DNA from: Campanula takesimana | Lineage: Eukaryota; Streptophyta; Magnoliopsida; Asterales; Campanulaceae | DNA: 64,000 nt | NCBI GenBank assembly: GCA_026119855.1 | Contig: JAOWBW010000759.1 | Span: forward strand, 248,001 to 312,000 | Reading direction: 5' to 3' | Made by a program: the position numbers and the translations under genes | The notes under the pieces: model-generated | Database searches by the model: none | The model's input: the letters and a program-made list of their open reading frames with translations, nothing else | Told to the model about the DNA's origin: nothing | Part shown: positions 28,841 to 41,453 of the stretch, one piece after another | Numbering within the stretch: position 1 is the stretch's first letter | How the letters are laid out: every line of letters starts with the position of its first letter

Positions 28841-31448
28841 TGTTACACCCCGAATTTTCTTATAATATCTGAGCATTTAGTGGCATTAAATATCCATAAA
28901 TAACAATAATAAATACTTCAATTTAGGGTTCACAACGGCCCATTATTTAACCATAAATTCAAAACAATAGCGGAAGCGTAACTTAAACTTGTCTTGGTAG
29001 GTAAACAACCCTAACCATCAATGTACTTCGACTTACATCAAGATAAATAAACGTACTTAAACTACTAAATTAAGAATCTTCAGTCCACCGTCTTCCTACG
29101 GCTGCTTTCCTTGTCTTGTCCTTCTACTTAAATCCTAAAAACAAAATTTATAGAGAAGGGATGAGCGAACGAATGCTCAGTAAGTTCATACGTGGCCTCT
29201 CCGGTTACTAAGGAGAGACGACCAGAACGAATACTTTGAATAACTTTTACAAGGATAGGTTCAGTTACTTTTGGATTCAAGACTGCAGAACAATACAATC
29301 GTATTACTTTTAAGATTTTTCTTTCAAAGGGATTCATTCAAATTCCGTCAATTCCTTGGTAACGTACATTATAACCTCAATGCCAAAGGTACAATTCGTA
29401 CACCTAGCTTCTTCAGCCAATAGTGTGGGTCGTAACATATATGGTATCCACACACATATGCTCGGGGTCTAGAATCATCCTTGTAATCAGACAATTCCTG
29501 AGAGAAGGCATGTGATCACTCATGCAATCCCTAGTTTAAGGACGAGTCTTTTCTAACTGGACTGTCCGTCAATGTCTTTTCTAACTGGACATTGGATGCC
29601 TTAACGAGTAAGTGGTTAACTTACAAGTTAAAATGAGAACATACCATGGTACAAGTATGTGATACAAGTTTCAAACTTCGATACTTAGTAGATCGATGGG
29701 GACATCACTAAGTATAGATTCTTTCAAGGAACGTTCAATAACGCAGAGTTCATTCAAATACTATCATGCCATACTGATAGCTAACTTTAGAAAGATACAG
29801 AATTCCAATAAACAGGAGTTCAAATACTGTAAGGAACGTAATCCCTTACCTGAATTGCTTTTCCTCACAATCTCCTCTCTGTGCAAATCTACAAGGCACG
29901 GAGTAATTTACTTTAGTACTCTCTACATTGTTAACTATTTCTACTTAGTTAACTGAGAGATGCGTTTTAACTTCTTTACTTCGTTACTTCTTTTCTTACG
30001 TTTAAGTTCCTGACTTTGCTTTACGAGTCAGTCCTTTAACTTTGATATAATTGCAATTAAGTCCTCTGACTTTGGGTTAATTACAATTTGGTCCCTCAAC
30101 TTTGGGTTAATTGCAAATTGGTCCTTCAACTTTGGATTAATTGCAATTTAGTCCTTCAACTTTAGTTCAATTACAATTTAGTCCTTCAACTTTGGATTAA
30201 TTGTAGATTAGTCCTTCAACTTTAGTTTAATTGTAAATTGGTCCTTCACTTTGGATTAATTACAATTCAGTCCTTCAACTTTCCTTTAATTACAGGAAGG
30301 TCCTTTGACTTTGGTTTTGTTCATAAGGTTCCCCAAGTTTCTCTTTTCAATCACTTAGGCCCCTCTAACTTCAAAGTTTCTCTTTTTATTTCTTTTAACT
30401 TTATTTCCTTTTTAGTTTAGTCCTTTTCCGTTAGGAAACTAACTGAAATTTCTAATCTTTTCCTTTCTCATTAACTTTTTAACTCCCAAGGTCTTCCAAG
30501 TACTTATTCCATTTTCTCAAGTTAATTTTCTAACTTGTTAACAATCCTTTTAACGATTTTGTTTTCTTTCTATTAGAAACTTAACGAAAACACTAATTTT
30601 CCGTCCCAATTCTTAACATCTTCAATCAAGAATTAACACCCACTTGATGTGACCAAAGCCGAATCATGTAGCTTCAATATCAATGATTTTGGTCAATTTT
30701 TCTTGATCTAAATTTTCCATTGTAATTCCTAACATCAATTTATTCATAACTTAATAACAAAAATCATTAAAACCAACCAAAACAATTTCTAGTAAATCAA
30801 GGCCATTCGGCCGAATGCTAATATGGATGGAACTCATATTTTCTTCCCTTTTTGTTAAACCCTAATAACCTCAATCTCATATTGGTCTAATCCCCATACA
30901 TTGAATAATAGTAATCCATTTAAAGTCATGATTATAAGATCAACTTAAGACCAATACTAATATGAAGATCATCATAAAATCAACACCTTTAATATTTAGG
31001 ATTTAATAAATAACTTCTCATTCCTAAATAACTAGCATGCAATCATAATATTTATTTTCTTAAATCATGCCTAGTTTATGTTTTAAACATCCAAATCCAA
31101 TGAAATAGATTTTAGGATGTGAGTTTCGATATTACCTTGAGTTAGAACGGATTAATCTTCAACAACAATGGCGGAAATTTTTCTTCTCCCTCCTTCCTTG
31201 GTGCGGCTGCTGCTAGGTTAGGTTTAGGGTTTTGTGTTTTGTTATTTAAGAAGTAAAAACCTAAATTTTTTCACTAACCATAGTATTTATACTCTTGGGT
31301 AAAATTAATTGGGTTGGGTTTACTAATACAAATTTCGGGCCAATCCAAATTCCTTGGGCCCACTTCTTTCAATTACTTTGTAACTCTAATTATTGTTTAA
31401 TTAAATTAGTAAAAACCGAATTAAAATAAAAAAATTCCGGTTATTACA
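28841..31448 (-). repeat. 5' LTR of F
   Basis: 2608 bp, the direct duplicate of 20311-22951. A short deletion near 29330 accounts for much of the length difference. Confidence 0.96.
30031..30313. repeat. About 30-bp tandem repeats in F's LTR (copy 2)
   Basis: Same units in the same order as at 21524-21806, so the array predates the insertion. Confidence 0.9.
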
Positions 31449-32502
31449 ATGACATCTTGGAAAAATTCCCCCCAAGCTCAGATTTTATTCCAAATAATTA
31501 AAGAAAGATTTTTTATAAATCCTAAATAAGGAATTGTCCCGAAATCATAGTCCCCCCCACACCCTTGACCTCCGTCCACCAATCAAAAATATACGTCCTA
31601 AATACTCAAACTACCCCCACCCCTAAGACGAAAACCTCCTCACCCCTCCCCTCCCCTCACACACACACACATACACACACACACTCACTCACTCACTCAC
31701 TCACTCACTCACTCACTCACTCACTCACTCACTCATTAAAGAAAGTATTGGGCTTTAGTTATTGGGTCAAAGTAAAACCCAAGTCTTTATTTTAATTGGA
31801 GAAGGAAATCCTTTATGTGTTAGGATTTGGAAACCCTATATTATATTAACCTCTCTAGAAAACCCTAGCCTCTTTAATTATCAAAGAAGAAAAGAAAGCA
31901 ACAGAGAGAGAGAGAGAGAGAGAGAGAGGGCGGCGGCGGCCTTGAGAGAGAGAGAGAAGGGCCGAGCGAGAGAGAGAGAAGGCGGAGAGAGGAAGAGAGG
32001 AGTCCGGATTGGATCATCGAAAGTACTCCCCAATCTCTCAAATCTTTCTCTTTCGTTTGAATCATTATAATCAATGGTTTAGGAACCCTAAATTGATGTT
32101 GTAAACTAGGGTTTGCATGATTAGGGTTTTAAAAGAAGAAGATGTGCGTGTGTGTGTGCATGGCAGTCTGAGTGTGTGCGTGTGCAGTGCAGTGTGTGTG
32201 TGTACGTGTGTGTGCGCAGAGTGTGGTGTGCAGTGTGTGTAGTGTGTGTGCGCAGTGTGTGTGGTGTGAAGTGTGTGTAGTGTGTGTGCTGGAAAAGGTG
32301 AAACTAGTGTGTGTGAATGAGTATTAGAAAATAGTGATGGGAATTGAAGGTTGTAAACCCTAGGGGTATTTTGGTAAATCTAAATGGGTAATTGGGAAAC
32401 CCTAGAATGTGTAGTTAACCATAGAAGGAGTTAAAAGAGAGTAACTCATAGGTTAACGAAAGAAAATAAAGTATGTTGGGACGGAAAGTAACTAGTAATT
32501 AC
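31449..32502. other. Non-element segment with promoter-like features and microsatellites
   Basis: About 1 kb between F and D. It holds (AC)n and (ACTC)n runs (about 31658-31733), AAACCCTA telo-box-like repeats (about 31831-31868), (GA)n with GGCGGCGGC (about 31902-31990), and a long (GT)n-rich stretch (about 32140-32300). The AAACCCTAG followed by a GA-rich leader resembles the 5' end of many plant housekeeping genes read on the plus strand. No long frame follows before copia D at 32503, so at most an orphaned promoter/5' UTR can be proposed. It is the continuation of the F-box gene's 3' flank before F inserted. Confidence 0.5.
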
Positions 32503-33999
32503 TGTTGGGTTTCCATGGATCATGCGCAGCAGAATTAAGCATTAAATTTTTTATGAAACCCAAAGCCCATAGATCCATTCATATGATTAAGTCAATACAT
32601 GCATAATGAATACTAGAATACTAACCCTTGATGCCTTTGATTTGCAACCTTGATTCTTGGTGGTGACTTCAAACTTGATCATGAACAATAGCAGGAACAC
32701 GAACTATGGAGGTGTAAGTTTCACCCTCTATTGGTATCCACACCTTCGAACGAATATCAAGTAGATTCTTGATCTTGGTTGCTAGACCGAATTGTGAAAC
32801 ACGCTTTCACAATCATAAGAACTATATGGAATTATTATGTGTGTGTGTTCTTGTTCTTCACCCAAGAGATCTTAGAACAAGAAAAATAAACCTTCAAACT
32901 CTTTGGAGGCTCTCACAAAGTTATGGACTGATTAGGGAAACTAGAGGGGAGTTTTATACTTGTTACACCTATTCCAAATAGGTAACAAGTGACCAAACCG
33001 CAAGAAAACGGAACATGAAATCTTTTCCCCGAAACAGATAAGGTCCGCCCGGGTATAGAAGTAGGTCCGGTCGGATCCTATGAGAGGTCCGGGCGGGTCC
33101 TTTCATGGATCCCGGCAGACCTTCCCCTTTTCCACTTTTCTCCTCTAAATTCCTAATATTCCTCAAAGGCCCTTCGACCCAAATTCCATTTAAGTCCTTT
33201 AGGATTCGTTCTATTTGTGTGTGACCCTATAGGATTACACTAAGTTGGCAATGGGCTCAATCATAAACCTATAAGATATAATTAGGTTCTAGCAAACCGT
33301 CATACATACCCAAATAGTGTAACTATATACAAGTTCTTATTCCTTTATAGAACATGCCACAATCCCTTTGTCCACGTTGTCATTGAACACAAGTCATGGT
33401 CATTGAGTCAACTTGTATTTGTTCAATACTTTCTCGATACCGAATATGTTGATAATCCAAATGACATTGATCCAATCAATTCATTTGAGTTTGGCCAAAC
33501 ATTTCATCAACATCATTCCTGCGAGGGGCCCAAGCTTGACATCTCTCCGAAGAGGGGCAAATCCATTTAGCTTATTATTCTTCCCTACGTGAATCCGATT
33601 ATGCCAATCATACCCTTTATAACTACCTGTTTAAAGGTAGCGTTTGAATATGTCAAACATAATGTTCATCAAGTGGAAGACTGTAATAAAACTTCATGTC
33701 TAAGGATTCAAATGACATAACTAATATGAGATATATATATATACGACATTGACCATGATATAAATCTCATAGAGCGGGTCATGTCCAGTACCTTGTTCTC
33801 CAACAAGTACCCATAAATCTAACATGATCATCCCATGATCATTTAGCCTTTATACTAGTGCTTCATAAGTACTAGGGATGGAGATTATTATAAGTAAACA
33901 TGAACAACAATAATAATCAAAACATATCTTTATTAATATGAATAAAATGATAACATACACACCGTTTAAATAAACGTGCCTAGGGCACCAACACTAACA
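32503..33999 (-). repeat. 3' LTR of copia D
   Basis: 1497 bp, TGTTGGGTTTCC to CACTAACA. It aligns along its length with E's LTR but is clearly diverged. At the place where E has GTGCGGYCGCCC motifs, D has four GGTCCG/CCGGGCGG-type motifs (33041-33122). Confidence 0.94.
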
Positions 34000-34104
34000 A
34001 TCTCCCACTTGCCCTAGGCTCAATCTCCCATGTATCTAATACCCATGGACTTAACATGACCATCATGTTTAGCTTGTGGAAGTCCCTTTGTTAGCGGGTC
34101 CGCT
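34000..34104 (-). pseudogene. Polypurine tract and pol 3' end of copia D
   Basis: AAGTGGGAGAT adjoins the LTR. The minus strand then encodes the last about 30 codons of RNase H, matching E at 1194-1283. It is severed from the rest of RNase H (60374-60794) by G. Confidence 0.88.
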
Positions 34105-35330
34105 TGTAGATACCCCGGGGAACCACGAATTGGCTAGAGCAGTGAATTATCCTAGGATGTCTACTTGATTTTAAGAGTCGCCACCCACGTTTTAGAGGAA
34201 CGCGAGAAAACCTAAGAAAGATAGCCTTTTTGTACGAAAACCAGAGATTCGGGAAGAGAAGGATTCGGGGGTTAGGTGACGGAGTGGGAAGTATAAACAC
34301 CCACTCCGCCCCGCTTACGCGGGTCTTGCTACTTTTGGTGTTCTAATGCTAAAAAGTCCTTCTATTGATATTAAAATGTGCTAACAATTATATAGTAAAG
34401 AAAAGGGGAATTAAAAGAGAATTGTTTTATTGATTAAATGTCAAAGGTTACATTAAGAGAAGAAGAGTAAATTAAACTAGAGTGTAAATGTAGGGAGATA
34501 ACCTTAACCAACTTTAATATAGTAAAGTGATTATTTGGTCATGTCCCATTGATGGAGATTGCATACATTAGAAAGACATGTAAAATAGGAGAAGAAGAAT
34601 AAAGTACCTTAAGAAAGAGGACTTCAAACTTGTACTTGAAAATTGTGTTGTTGTAGGGAAATTGTTGTGTAGAAATTTGTGTAGAGTCTTGTTGTTAAGA
34701 ACTCTTGTTGGGAATTTGTGTATAGTGTAGTTTGTGAATCAAAGTTGAGGTCCAAGTTCCCTTTCTAAGGTAGAAGAAGGGGGTTTATATAGGTAAAAAA
34801 GAGAGGGAAAGGTTGGAGGGAAAATGATCAATCCATGTGAGATGGAATTGACCAATAGAAAATAAGATAAATAAAATAATAAATGAAATAAATAAAAGAA
34901 AATCAAATAATAATAAAAAGAAATATTTTGTTTTTAAGAAATGGCTAGAATAATGGGATTGGAGGTTATAAAACTAGGGGGGGTGAATGTGGAGGTAAAA
35001 AGAGGCTCTTTTGTGATCAAGAAGAGATGTTGTAAATAAGAAAAGGGAGGGAAATAAGGTGCAATCCGTTACTGCCATAATGGGAGGCGCGCGAGTCCCG
35101 CTTTAGGGGCGAGACGCGCGCGCAGCCCACAAACAGTGACGGAAGCGCCCGCGGGTGGAAAAGACAGAATGACAAAAATGACTCTAAAGTTAATTCTGTT
35201 ATGCAGTTTAGTCCAAAACTAACGGAATCAGTTAGGAACTTAACCGAAGTAACATAAATTAACAAAAATAAGTTAGATAATAATACTATGTATGCAATCG
35301 GGGTGAGAGGTCCAAAGCGGGGTGTCTACA
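34105..35330 (-). repeat. 3' LTR of G
   Basis: 1226 bp, TGTAGATACCCCGG to GGTGTCTACA on the plus strand. GCGCGC-type motifs are at 35083-35158, about 175-250 bases into the LTR in sense direction. Confidence 0.95.
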
Positions 35331-35504
35331 GAGCCCCTCGGCGACGTGGATTGCGAAGAAAAACGCGTCGACGAAAGAAAGACAACCGCCGAGGACATCG
35401 ACAAGAGAAAACAAAGACTCGATAAAACATGAGTTTGAAATTTGCGAAGGATAGGGGTGCGCTCCCTGTGTGAGCGGCTTTATTGATATAGAAAGGATAT
35501 GGCG
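35331..35504 (-). other. Pre-LTR block of G
   Basis: Matches A 15926-16120 on the opposite strand, including the GAGGGGCTC tract against the LTR and a single CGCTC/GAGCG hairpin (35460-35476). Confidence 0.8.
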
Positions 35505-35585
35505 GGATCCGTTTGCTGAAGCGGGATCCGTTTGCTGATGGCGGGATCCGTTTGCTGGTACGGGATCCGTTTGCTGGAGGCGGGA
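35505..35585. repeat. G tandem array, left part
   Basis: Four to five units of GCGGGATCCGTTTGCTGA type, about 19 bases each. The array was split by chromovirus B; the last CGGGA (35581-35585) is B's target duplication. Confidence 0.93.
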
Positions 35586-37720
35586 TGTCGCGCCCCGTAC
35601 CCGTGGTCCTACTTGGCCCCACGCTCGGGACACGCACGGAAGACGTCATAAAACATTTTAGGAAAATTTTCGAAATGTACTTTCATAAAAGTTTCATATA
35701 ACCAAATACATTTACTTGAAACTTGATTTCATATCCCATAAACAAACTTTAACAATCAAAGCACTTAGCCATAAGGCTTACACACTTTACTTACAAATTT
35801 ACAACTCACCAACATGTTCCAAAAATAGGTGATACAAGATGAAGTCACGGTACACTACCCAAAAGGTTATACATTTACATAATGTAGCCTTTACATACCA
35901 AACTTACTTTCCCAAAATGTCTTACCCAAATCACCACCTCGACGTCCTCCCTTGAAGTGACCTATCCCCTGGGCTCTCCTTTATCTAAAACAGTAAACAA
36001 ATAAGGGTGAGAATGAATCTCAGTAAGCTACTAAAATGCAACTACGTTACATCCTGAAATGATACTCGGAATTGAACAATGTCAATAAACATCCACATAG
36101 CACATAACATGAGAGGCTCCCTATCGCCAACCGTCCCATACCGGTTGGAAATAACGACCAACTCATCATACCACACATAAGGTGGAAATAAACACTCATA
36201 CGTGGATACTGAGCCAAGGTTCTCGAATCAAACATATAACCATCTGAGAGGTATCAACTGAGCAGCACCAAAGGGCTGAAACCGGTTCATGAACCAAACA
36301 AAAACAACAACAACAACAACAACAAGAGGGGGAAAATGACACATATTCATAACCCAAACGGCGACTAAACTCACTCAAGGGAGAGCTAGCCCAGACCCAA
36401 TCCATGGCCCAAGGAAAGGGGTTAAAAATGGGAAACCAAATGGTAGAAGCTTTAGAATGAACTTGGCTCGTGTGCCATTATAATCTCTACCACTGCCCGA
36501 CACTACATCAAGTACCAGCTGGACTTCCAAACGAGCATAGTAATGAATACTTGCTTAAACAACAACCAGGGGAAATGATTCCAAAGTAGGGAATCAAGCC
36601 AAACACATCACAAAGATGAACCAATCCAAACCACATCAAAAGATGTTTACCAATAACCAATCAACATTTAGTCAAATTCCACAACACATATGTTCACAAA
36701 GGAACCAATTTTAAACACTAGGGTGTTCCACAACAACCCTCTAGGTACTCTAGGATATCAACTAAGACCTAGACCAAACTTGAACTTTAAATCACTTGAA
36801 ATGGAACAACTCCATTTTTCAGCAACCTTGGGCGGTCGCCCACACCAGCCTGTGCGGCCGCCCAAAACACTCTGTTCCAAGACAAAAATCTTCCAGATAA
36901 GAGTGCGGCCGCACACCCTTTTTGGACGGTCGCCCACTCTACTCGACATACCAAAACTTGCTAATTTTACTCCTTTCGTTTCACCGTCCCAAAAGTACGA
37001 ACCAACATCTATCTTACCAAACATAATCCAACCAAACTGAGTTATAAAACATAAATATGGCTTCTTTACACAACCAACATCAACTTTCCAAATACTCCTT
37101 TTGTCCCAAAATTACAAGTATCACAAATATTATTCAAATCACAAAATTAACAAGTACAAGTATCAAGTATAACATATATGACCATTTTAATATTTAAAGG
37201 GGAATTAGTAACTTACCTATTTCCAGAAAAAGTATCGCTGAAATAAGTTTTGTTCGGGTAGAAATGACCTACTCAACGCCCTCATCATTTTTATAAAATT
37301 AGTTTTTTTAAAACGGATAAGTAAATAAAAAGAATTAAATCGAAATGAGTTGAACTTAACTTTTTCTCTTTAACCCTAAGGAACGTAGAGGAAAGTTGCA
37401 GAAGAAATGTTAACACAGAGAAGAGAAAGAAGGATAAGTGTTTTAATAAAAATCCTTACCCATTTTACAAATTGGTCACCCAACTTTCGATTTGAACACT
37501 TTAACCCCTAAAGTTACATTTTCATAAAGGATCCTAAAGTTTCAACTTAATCAATTAACTCCCTTAATCATTATTATTACTAACTAAGTAAATAACACAA
37601 ATAATCAAGTAAGATGTGCAAATCATAAAATATGATGCAACACATAAAATGCACATATAATGTCAAATTAAAATCCCTAAAAATATAAAATAAATAGGGA
37701 CGGGTTTTGGGGTCGTTACA
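35586..37720 (-). repeat. 3' LTR of B
   Basis: 2135 bp, TGTCGCGCCCCG to GGTCGTTACA. Four GC motifs at 36829-36937 alternate GGTCGC and GGCCGC, the same core as copia E. Confidence 0.95.
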
Positions 37721-38851
37721 ATCACTCCCCCTTAAAGAAATTTCGTCCCAAATTTTAGGATAACTTACCAAACGAATCAAACAACCAAGGATATTTTCTT
37801 CCATTTCATCTCGAAGCTCCCAAGTAGACTCTTCCACATTATGGTTTCTCCACACAACTCTAACAAGAGGAATACTCTTAGTTCTCAATTCTTGAACTTT
37901 AGAATCAATCACCTGAACTGGATGCTCCTCATAGGACATACTGGGTTCAATATCTTCAGGTATCTCAGACAACACATGAGAAGGATCATACACATGCTTT
38001 CGAAGCATATAAACATGAAACACATTATGAATCTTGTCAAGAGAAGGAGGTAACGCAAGACGATAAGCTCGATCTCCAACTCTTCCCAAAATCTCAAAAG
38101 GACCTACGAACCTTGGTGCAAGCTTGCCTTTCTTCCCATATCTTTTAATTCCCACCTTTGGAGAAACTTTCAAAAACACAAAATCACCCATTTCAAACTC
38201 AAGGTCTCGCCTCCGGTGATCAGCATAACTCTTTTGACGACTCTGAGCAATAGTCAATCGATCCCGAATAAGCTTAACCTTCTCAACTGAGTCATTAACC
38301 ATGTCAATACCCCAAATCTTGGCTTCCCCAACTTCATCCCAACAAATAGGTGAACGACATTTTCTTCCATACAATGCTTCATAAGGAGCCATCCCAATAC
38401 TCGACTGAAAACTGTTGTTATAAGCAAATTCTACGAGAGACAAATGAATATCCCAAGAATCTGCAAAATCAAATGAACAAGCTCTCAACATATCCTCAAG
38501 AATCTGAATGGTCCTTTCTGACTGGCCATCTGTTTGAGGATGAAAAGCAGTACTGAACCTCAATTCTGATCCCGAAGCCTTCTGAAATGCTTGCCAAAAC
38601 CGAGAAGTGAATCTAGGATCCCGATCAGAAACAATGCTAACTGGAACTCCATGCAACTTCACTATCTCATTAATGTACAAAGTAGCAAGCCTTTCCATCG
38701 AATAGCCAATCTCAATAGGTAAGAAATGAGAAGACTTTGTCAATCTTTCTACGATCACCCAAACTGCATCATGCCTTCTTCTAGTACGAGGTAACCCTGT
38801 CACAAAATCCATAGTAACATGTTCCCACTTCCATTCCGGAATTTCTAATGG
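37721..38851 (-). pseudogene. B integrase core, C-terminal and chromodomain
   Basis: Integrase with catalytic D (MDFVTGLPRTRRR), D (VSDRDPRFT) and E (DGQSERTIQ), then YGRKCRSPICWDEVG, the FVGPFEIL module, and a chromodomain (IPLVRVVWRNHNVEESTWE). A frame shift near the end of the chromodomain sends the frame into the LTR, whereas C ends with KYLWLFNSGKSR. Upstream the frame is separated by an in-frame TAA at 38852-38854, just after QRPAGLL. It would insert cDNA and target chromatin if intact. Confidence 0.9.
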
Positions 38852-39772
38852 TTAAAGCAATCCCGCGGGCCTTTGATGTTCAGCTTTCACTTGTTGACAA
38901 GTCAAACACTTCGACACATAATCCGCTATTTCCCGCTTCATGTTGTTCCACCAAAACTGTTGCTTCAAATCTTGATACATTTTGGTACTCCCGGGATGAA
39001 TAGTATACCTCGACTTATAGCCTTCCTCAAGAACTTGAAGTTTAATTCCATCAACATTAGGAACACACAATCTACCTCTGAAAGTCAACACTCCTTCAGA
39101 ACTGAGAGAAAAGTCTTCAAATCTGCCATCTTTGATTTTTCCCATAACCTTCACTAACTCGGGGTCATCTTTCTGAGCATCCTTGATTTGTTGAATTAAG
39201 GTTGGCAATATTCTGATATTCGAAAATATATCCCCATACCTCGATTCATAAGGACACCAATCTCGAGCATCCTCTAACATCTTCCATTCCCGTACCATCA
39301 ATGAAGCTACATAAGACTTCCTACTAATAGCATTAGCTACCACATTCGCCTTGCCCGGATGATAAGAAATGGTGCAATCATAATCCTTCAACAGCTCCAT
39401 CCATCTTCGTTGTCTATTGTTCAACTCTTTCTGGGAGAAAAGATACTTCAAACTCTGATGATCTGTGAAAATCTCAAACTTTGCTCCATATAGATAATGC
39501 TTCCATTTGTGTAACGCAAAAACAATAGCTGCAAGCTCCATGTCATGGGTTGGATAATTCTGCTCACTAGGAGTTAACTTCCTTGAAGAATATGCAATTA
39601 CCTTCCCACTTTGCATTAGAACACACCCGAGGCCTTCTTTTGAAGCATCACTATAAATCACCAAGTCATCATTCCCATTAGGCAGTGCAAGAATAGGAGC
39701 GGTGGTCAACCTTTTCTTTAACTCTTCAAAACTAACTTGACATTTATCATCCCACACATATGGCACATTCTT
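38852..39772 (-). pseudogene. B RNase H and integrase zinc-finger region
   Basis: RNase H with YSDASKEGLGCVLMQ and the DHQSLKYLF region, followed by the integrase H2C2 finger (YTIHPGSTKMY to CLTCQQVKAEHQ). It is bounded by two in-frame stops, 38852-38854 and 39773-39775 (a TGA where C has an arginine codon after QLT). The reading frame is the same as the flanking pieces, so these are point nonsense changes. Confidence 0.9.
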
Positions 39773-40229
39773 TCAAGTCAACTGAGTCAATGGTGTTGCA
39801 ATCTTAGAAAACCCTTCAATGAATCTTCTGTAGTACCCAGCTAACCCCAAGAAACTTCGAATTTCTGTAACTGATTCTGGCCTTTTCCAATTCACAATAG
39901 CTTGAATTTTTGATGGATCAACAGATATACCTCTATTAGAAACCACATGTCCCAGAAAAGAAACTTCATCGAGCCAAAAAGCACACTTACTGAATTTTGC
40001 AAACAACTGCTTCTCCTGAAGAATAGATAGAACCATTCGCAAGTGTTGCTCATGTTCTTCTCGAGACTTAGAATAAACAAGGATATCATCAATAAACACA
40101 ACCACAAAAGAATGAAGATAAGGCTTGAAAACTCGATTCATCATATCCATAAAAACAGCTGGAGCGTTTGTTAACCCGAAAGGCATAACAAGGAACTCAT
40201 AATGACCATACCTACTACGGAAAGCAGTC
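39773..40229 (-). pseudogene. B reverse transcriptase, catalytic part
   Basis: Contains MPFGLTNAPAVFM and the catalytic FIDDILVYS, followed by the thumb region to SFLGLAGYYRRF. A one-base deletion around 40215-40235, in the SEDIPKTAF region by comparison with C, shifts it out of frame with the RT N-terminus. Confidence 0.9.
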
Positions 40230-41453
40230 TTAGGATTCTGAGTGAATCTTCAACTGATGATACCCACTCCTCAAATCAAGCTTCGAAAAGACAACTGACC
40301 CTTGGAGTTGATCAAATAAATCATCAATGTGAGGCAAAGGATATTTGTTCTTTACAGTCACCTGATCCAGTTTTCTATAGTCGATGCATAGTCTCAAGGA
40401 CCCATCTTTCTTCTTTACAAACAATACAGGAGCTCCCCAAGGTGATACACTAGGTAGAATAAAACCCCTATCAAGAAACTCTTGCAATTGAACTTTCAAT
40501 TCCTTTAATTCAGCTGGAGCCATTCTGTAAGGTGATTCAGATATCGGGGTAGTACCTGGAAGTAAGTCAATACAAAACTCGATCTCCCTATCAGGAGGCA
40601 TAGAATACTCAGTAAAGAACACATCAGGAAACTCTTTCACAATATGCACATCCTCTACTTCAGGCAACTTTTTAGTAGTATCAAGAACACTGGCCAAATA
40701 CCCCGTACAACCATGATGCAACAACTTTCTAGCTTTCACATAAGAAATAATACGAATTCCTTTACCCAAAGGAACAACCTCAAAAGTAAATTCAGGCACA
40801 CCAGGAATAGAAAATGTAACCACCTTTTTATAACAATCAACTGAAGCATGGTATTTACTCAACCAATCCATTCCCAAGATAATATCAAAATCTTGTAATG
40901 GCAAAACAACTAAATCAGCAAATAAAACATGCTCCCAAATATGCACATCACAGCCATGTAACACCTTATTAGTCACCAAACACTCCCCTATTGGAGTAGA
41001 CACTTCTAACACATAAGGTAGAGATTCAAAAGAAACATGCAATCGAGAAGCAAAATGCACATACACATAAGAATGCGAAGAGCCAGGGTCTATAAGTGCT
41101 CGTGCCCTTAAACTAGACACAAAAATTATACCTCCAATCACGTTAGAAGAATTTGAAGCCTGTTGTTGATTGATAGTAAAAACACGACCTTGCACCTTAG
41201 GCTTCCCTGAGGCATCCCTCTTCTGACCCTGAGATGATCCTGCTCCACTCCCATATGGTACAATCCTTGATCTTAGAAAATCCTTCTGAAAATGGCCAAG
41301 CTGACCACAATTCAAACACTTTCCCTGCTTCTTCCAACATCGCTCTTCAGTGTGCCCTTCCTTCAGACAGTAATTACAAATTCTTCTACCTTGATTTCCC
41401 GGGATGTTACCTTGATTCCTGACGATTGGTTGTCCTTGCGATTGACTTCTAAA
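40230..41453 (-). pseudogene. B zinc knuckle, protease and RT N-terminus
   Basis: From 41315: zinc knuckle CGQLGHF with the final Cys lost (FQKDF where C has FARDC), protease with LIDPGSSHSYV (DPG as active-site variant, also in C) and GMDWL, then RT start FVKKKDGSLRLCIDYRKL and KLDLRSGYH. The frame ends after QLKIHSES at a shift. 41316-41453 holds the rest of the zinc-knuckle region in broken frames. Confidence 0.88.

Larger units (their letters stand above)
20311..31448 (-). mobile_element. Ty3/gypsy chromovirus F (Tekay-like), nearly intact
   Basis: 11.1 kb, flanked by ATGAC on both sides (20306-20310 and 31449-31453). LTRs are 20311-22951 and 28841-31448, differing at only about a dozen sites by eye apart from small deletions. 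Minus-strand order: primer site, leader with an extra ORF, one gag-pol frame with a single nonsense codon, polypurine tract (TTTTAAGGGGGTAAGAA against the LTR at 22952). The long LTRs and C-terminal chromodomain fit the Tekay/Del clade. Confidence 0.96.
32503..34104 (-). mobile_element. Copia element D, 3' portion
   Basis: Left part of a copia element of the E family: LTR plus about 100 bases of pol end, cut at 34104 by element G. It resumes at 60374. Confidence 0.92.

Noticed and set aside
31565..31795. Open frame rich in TH and SLTH repeats
   Set aside because: It is translated (AC)n and (ACTC)n microsatellite.
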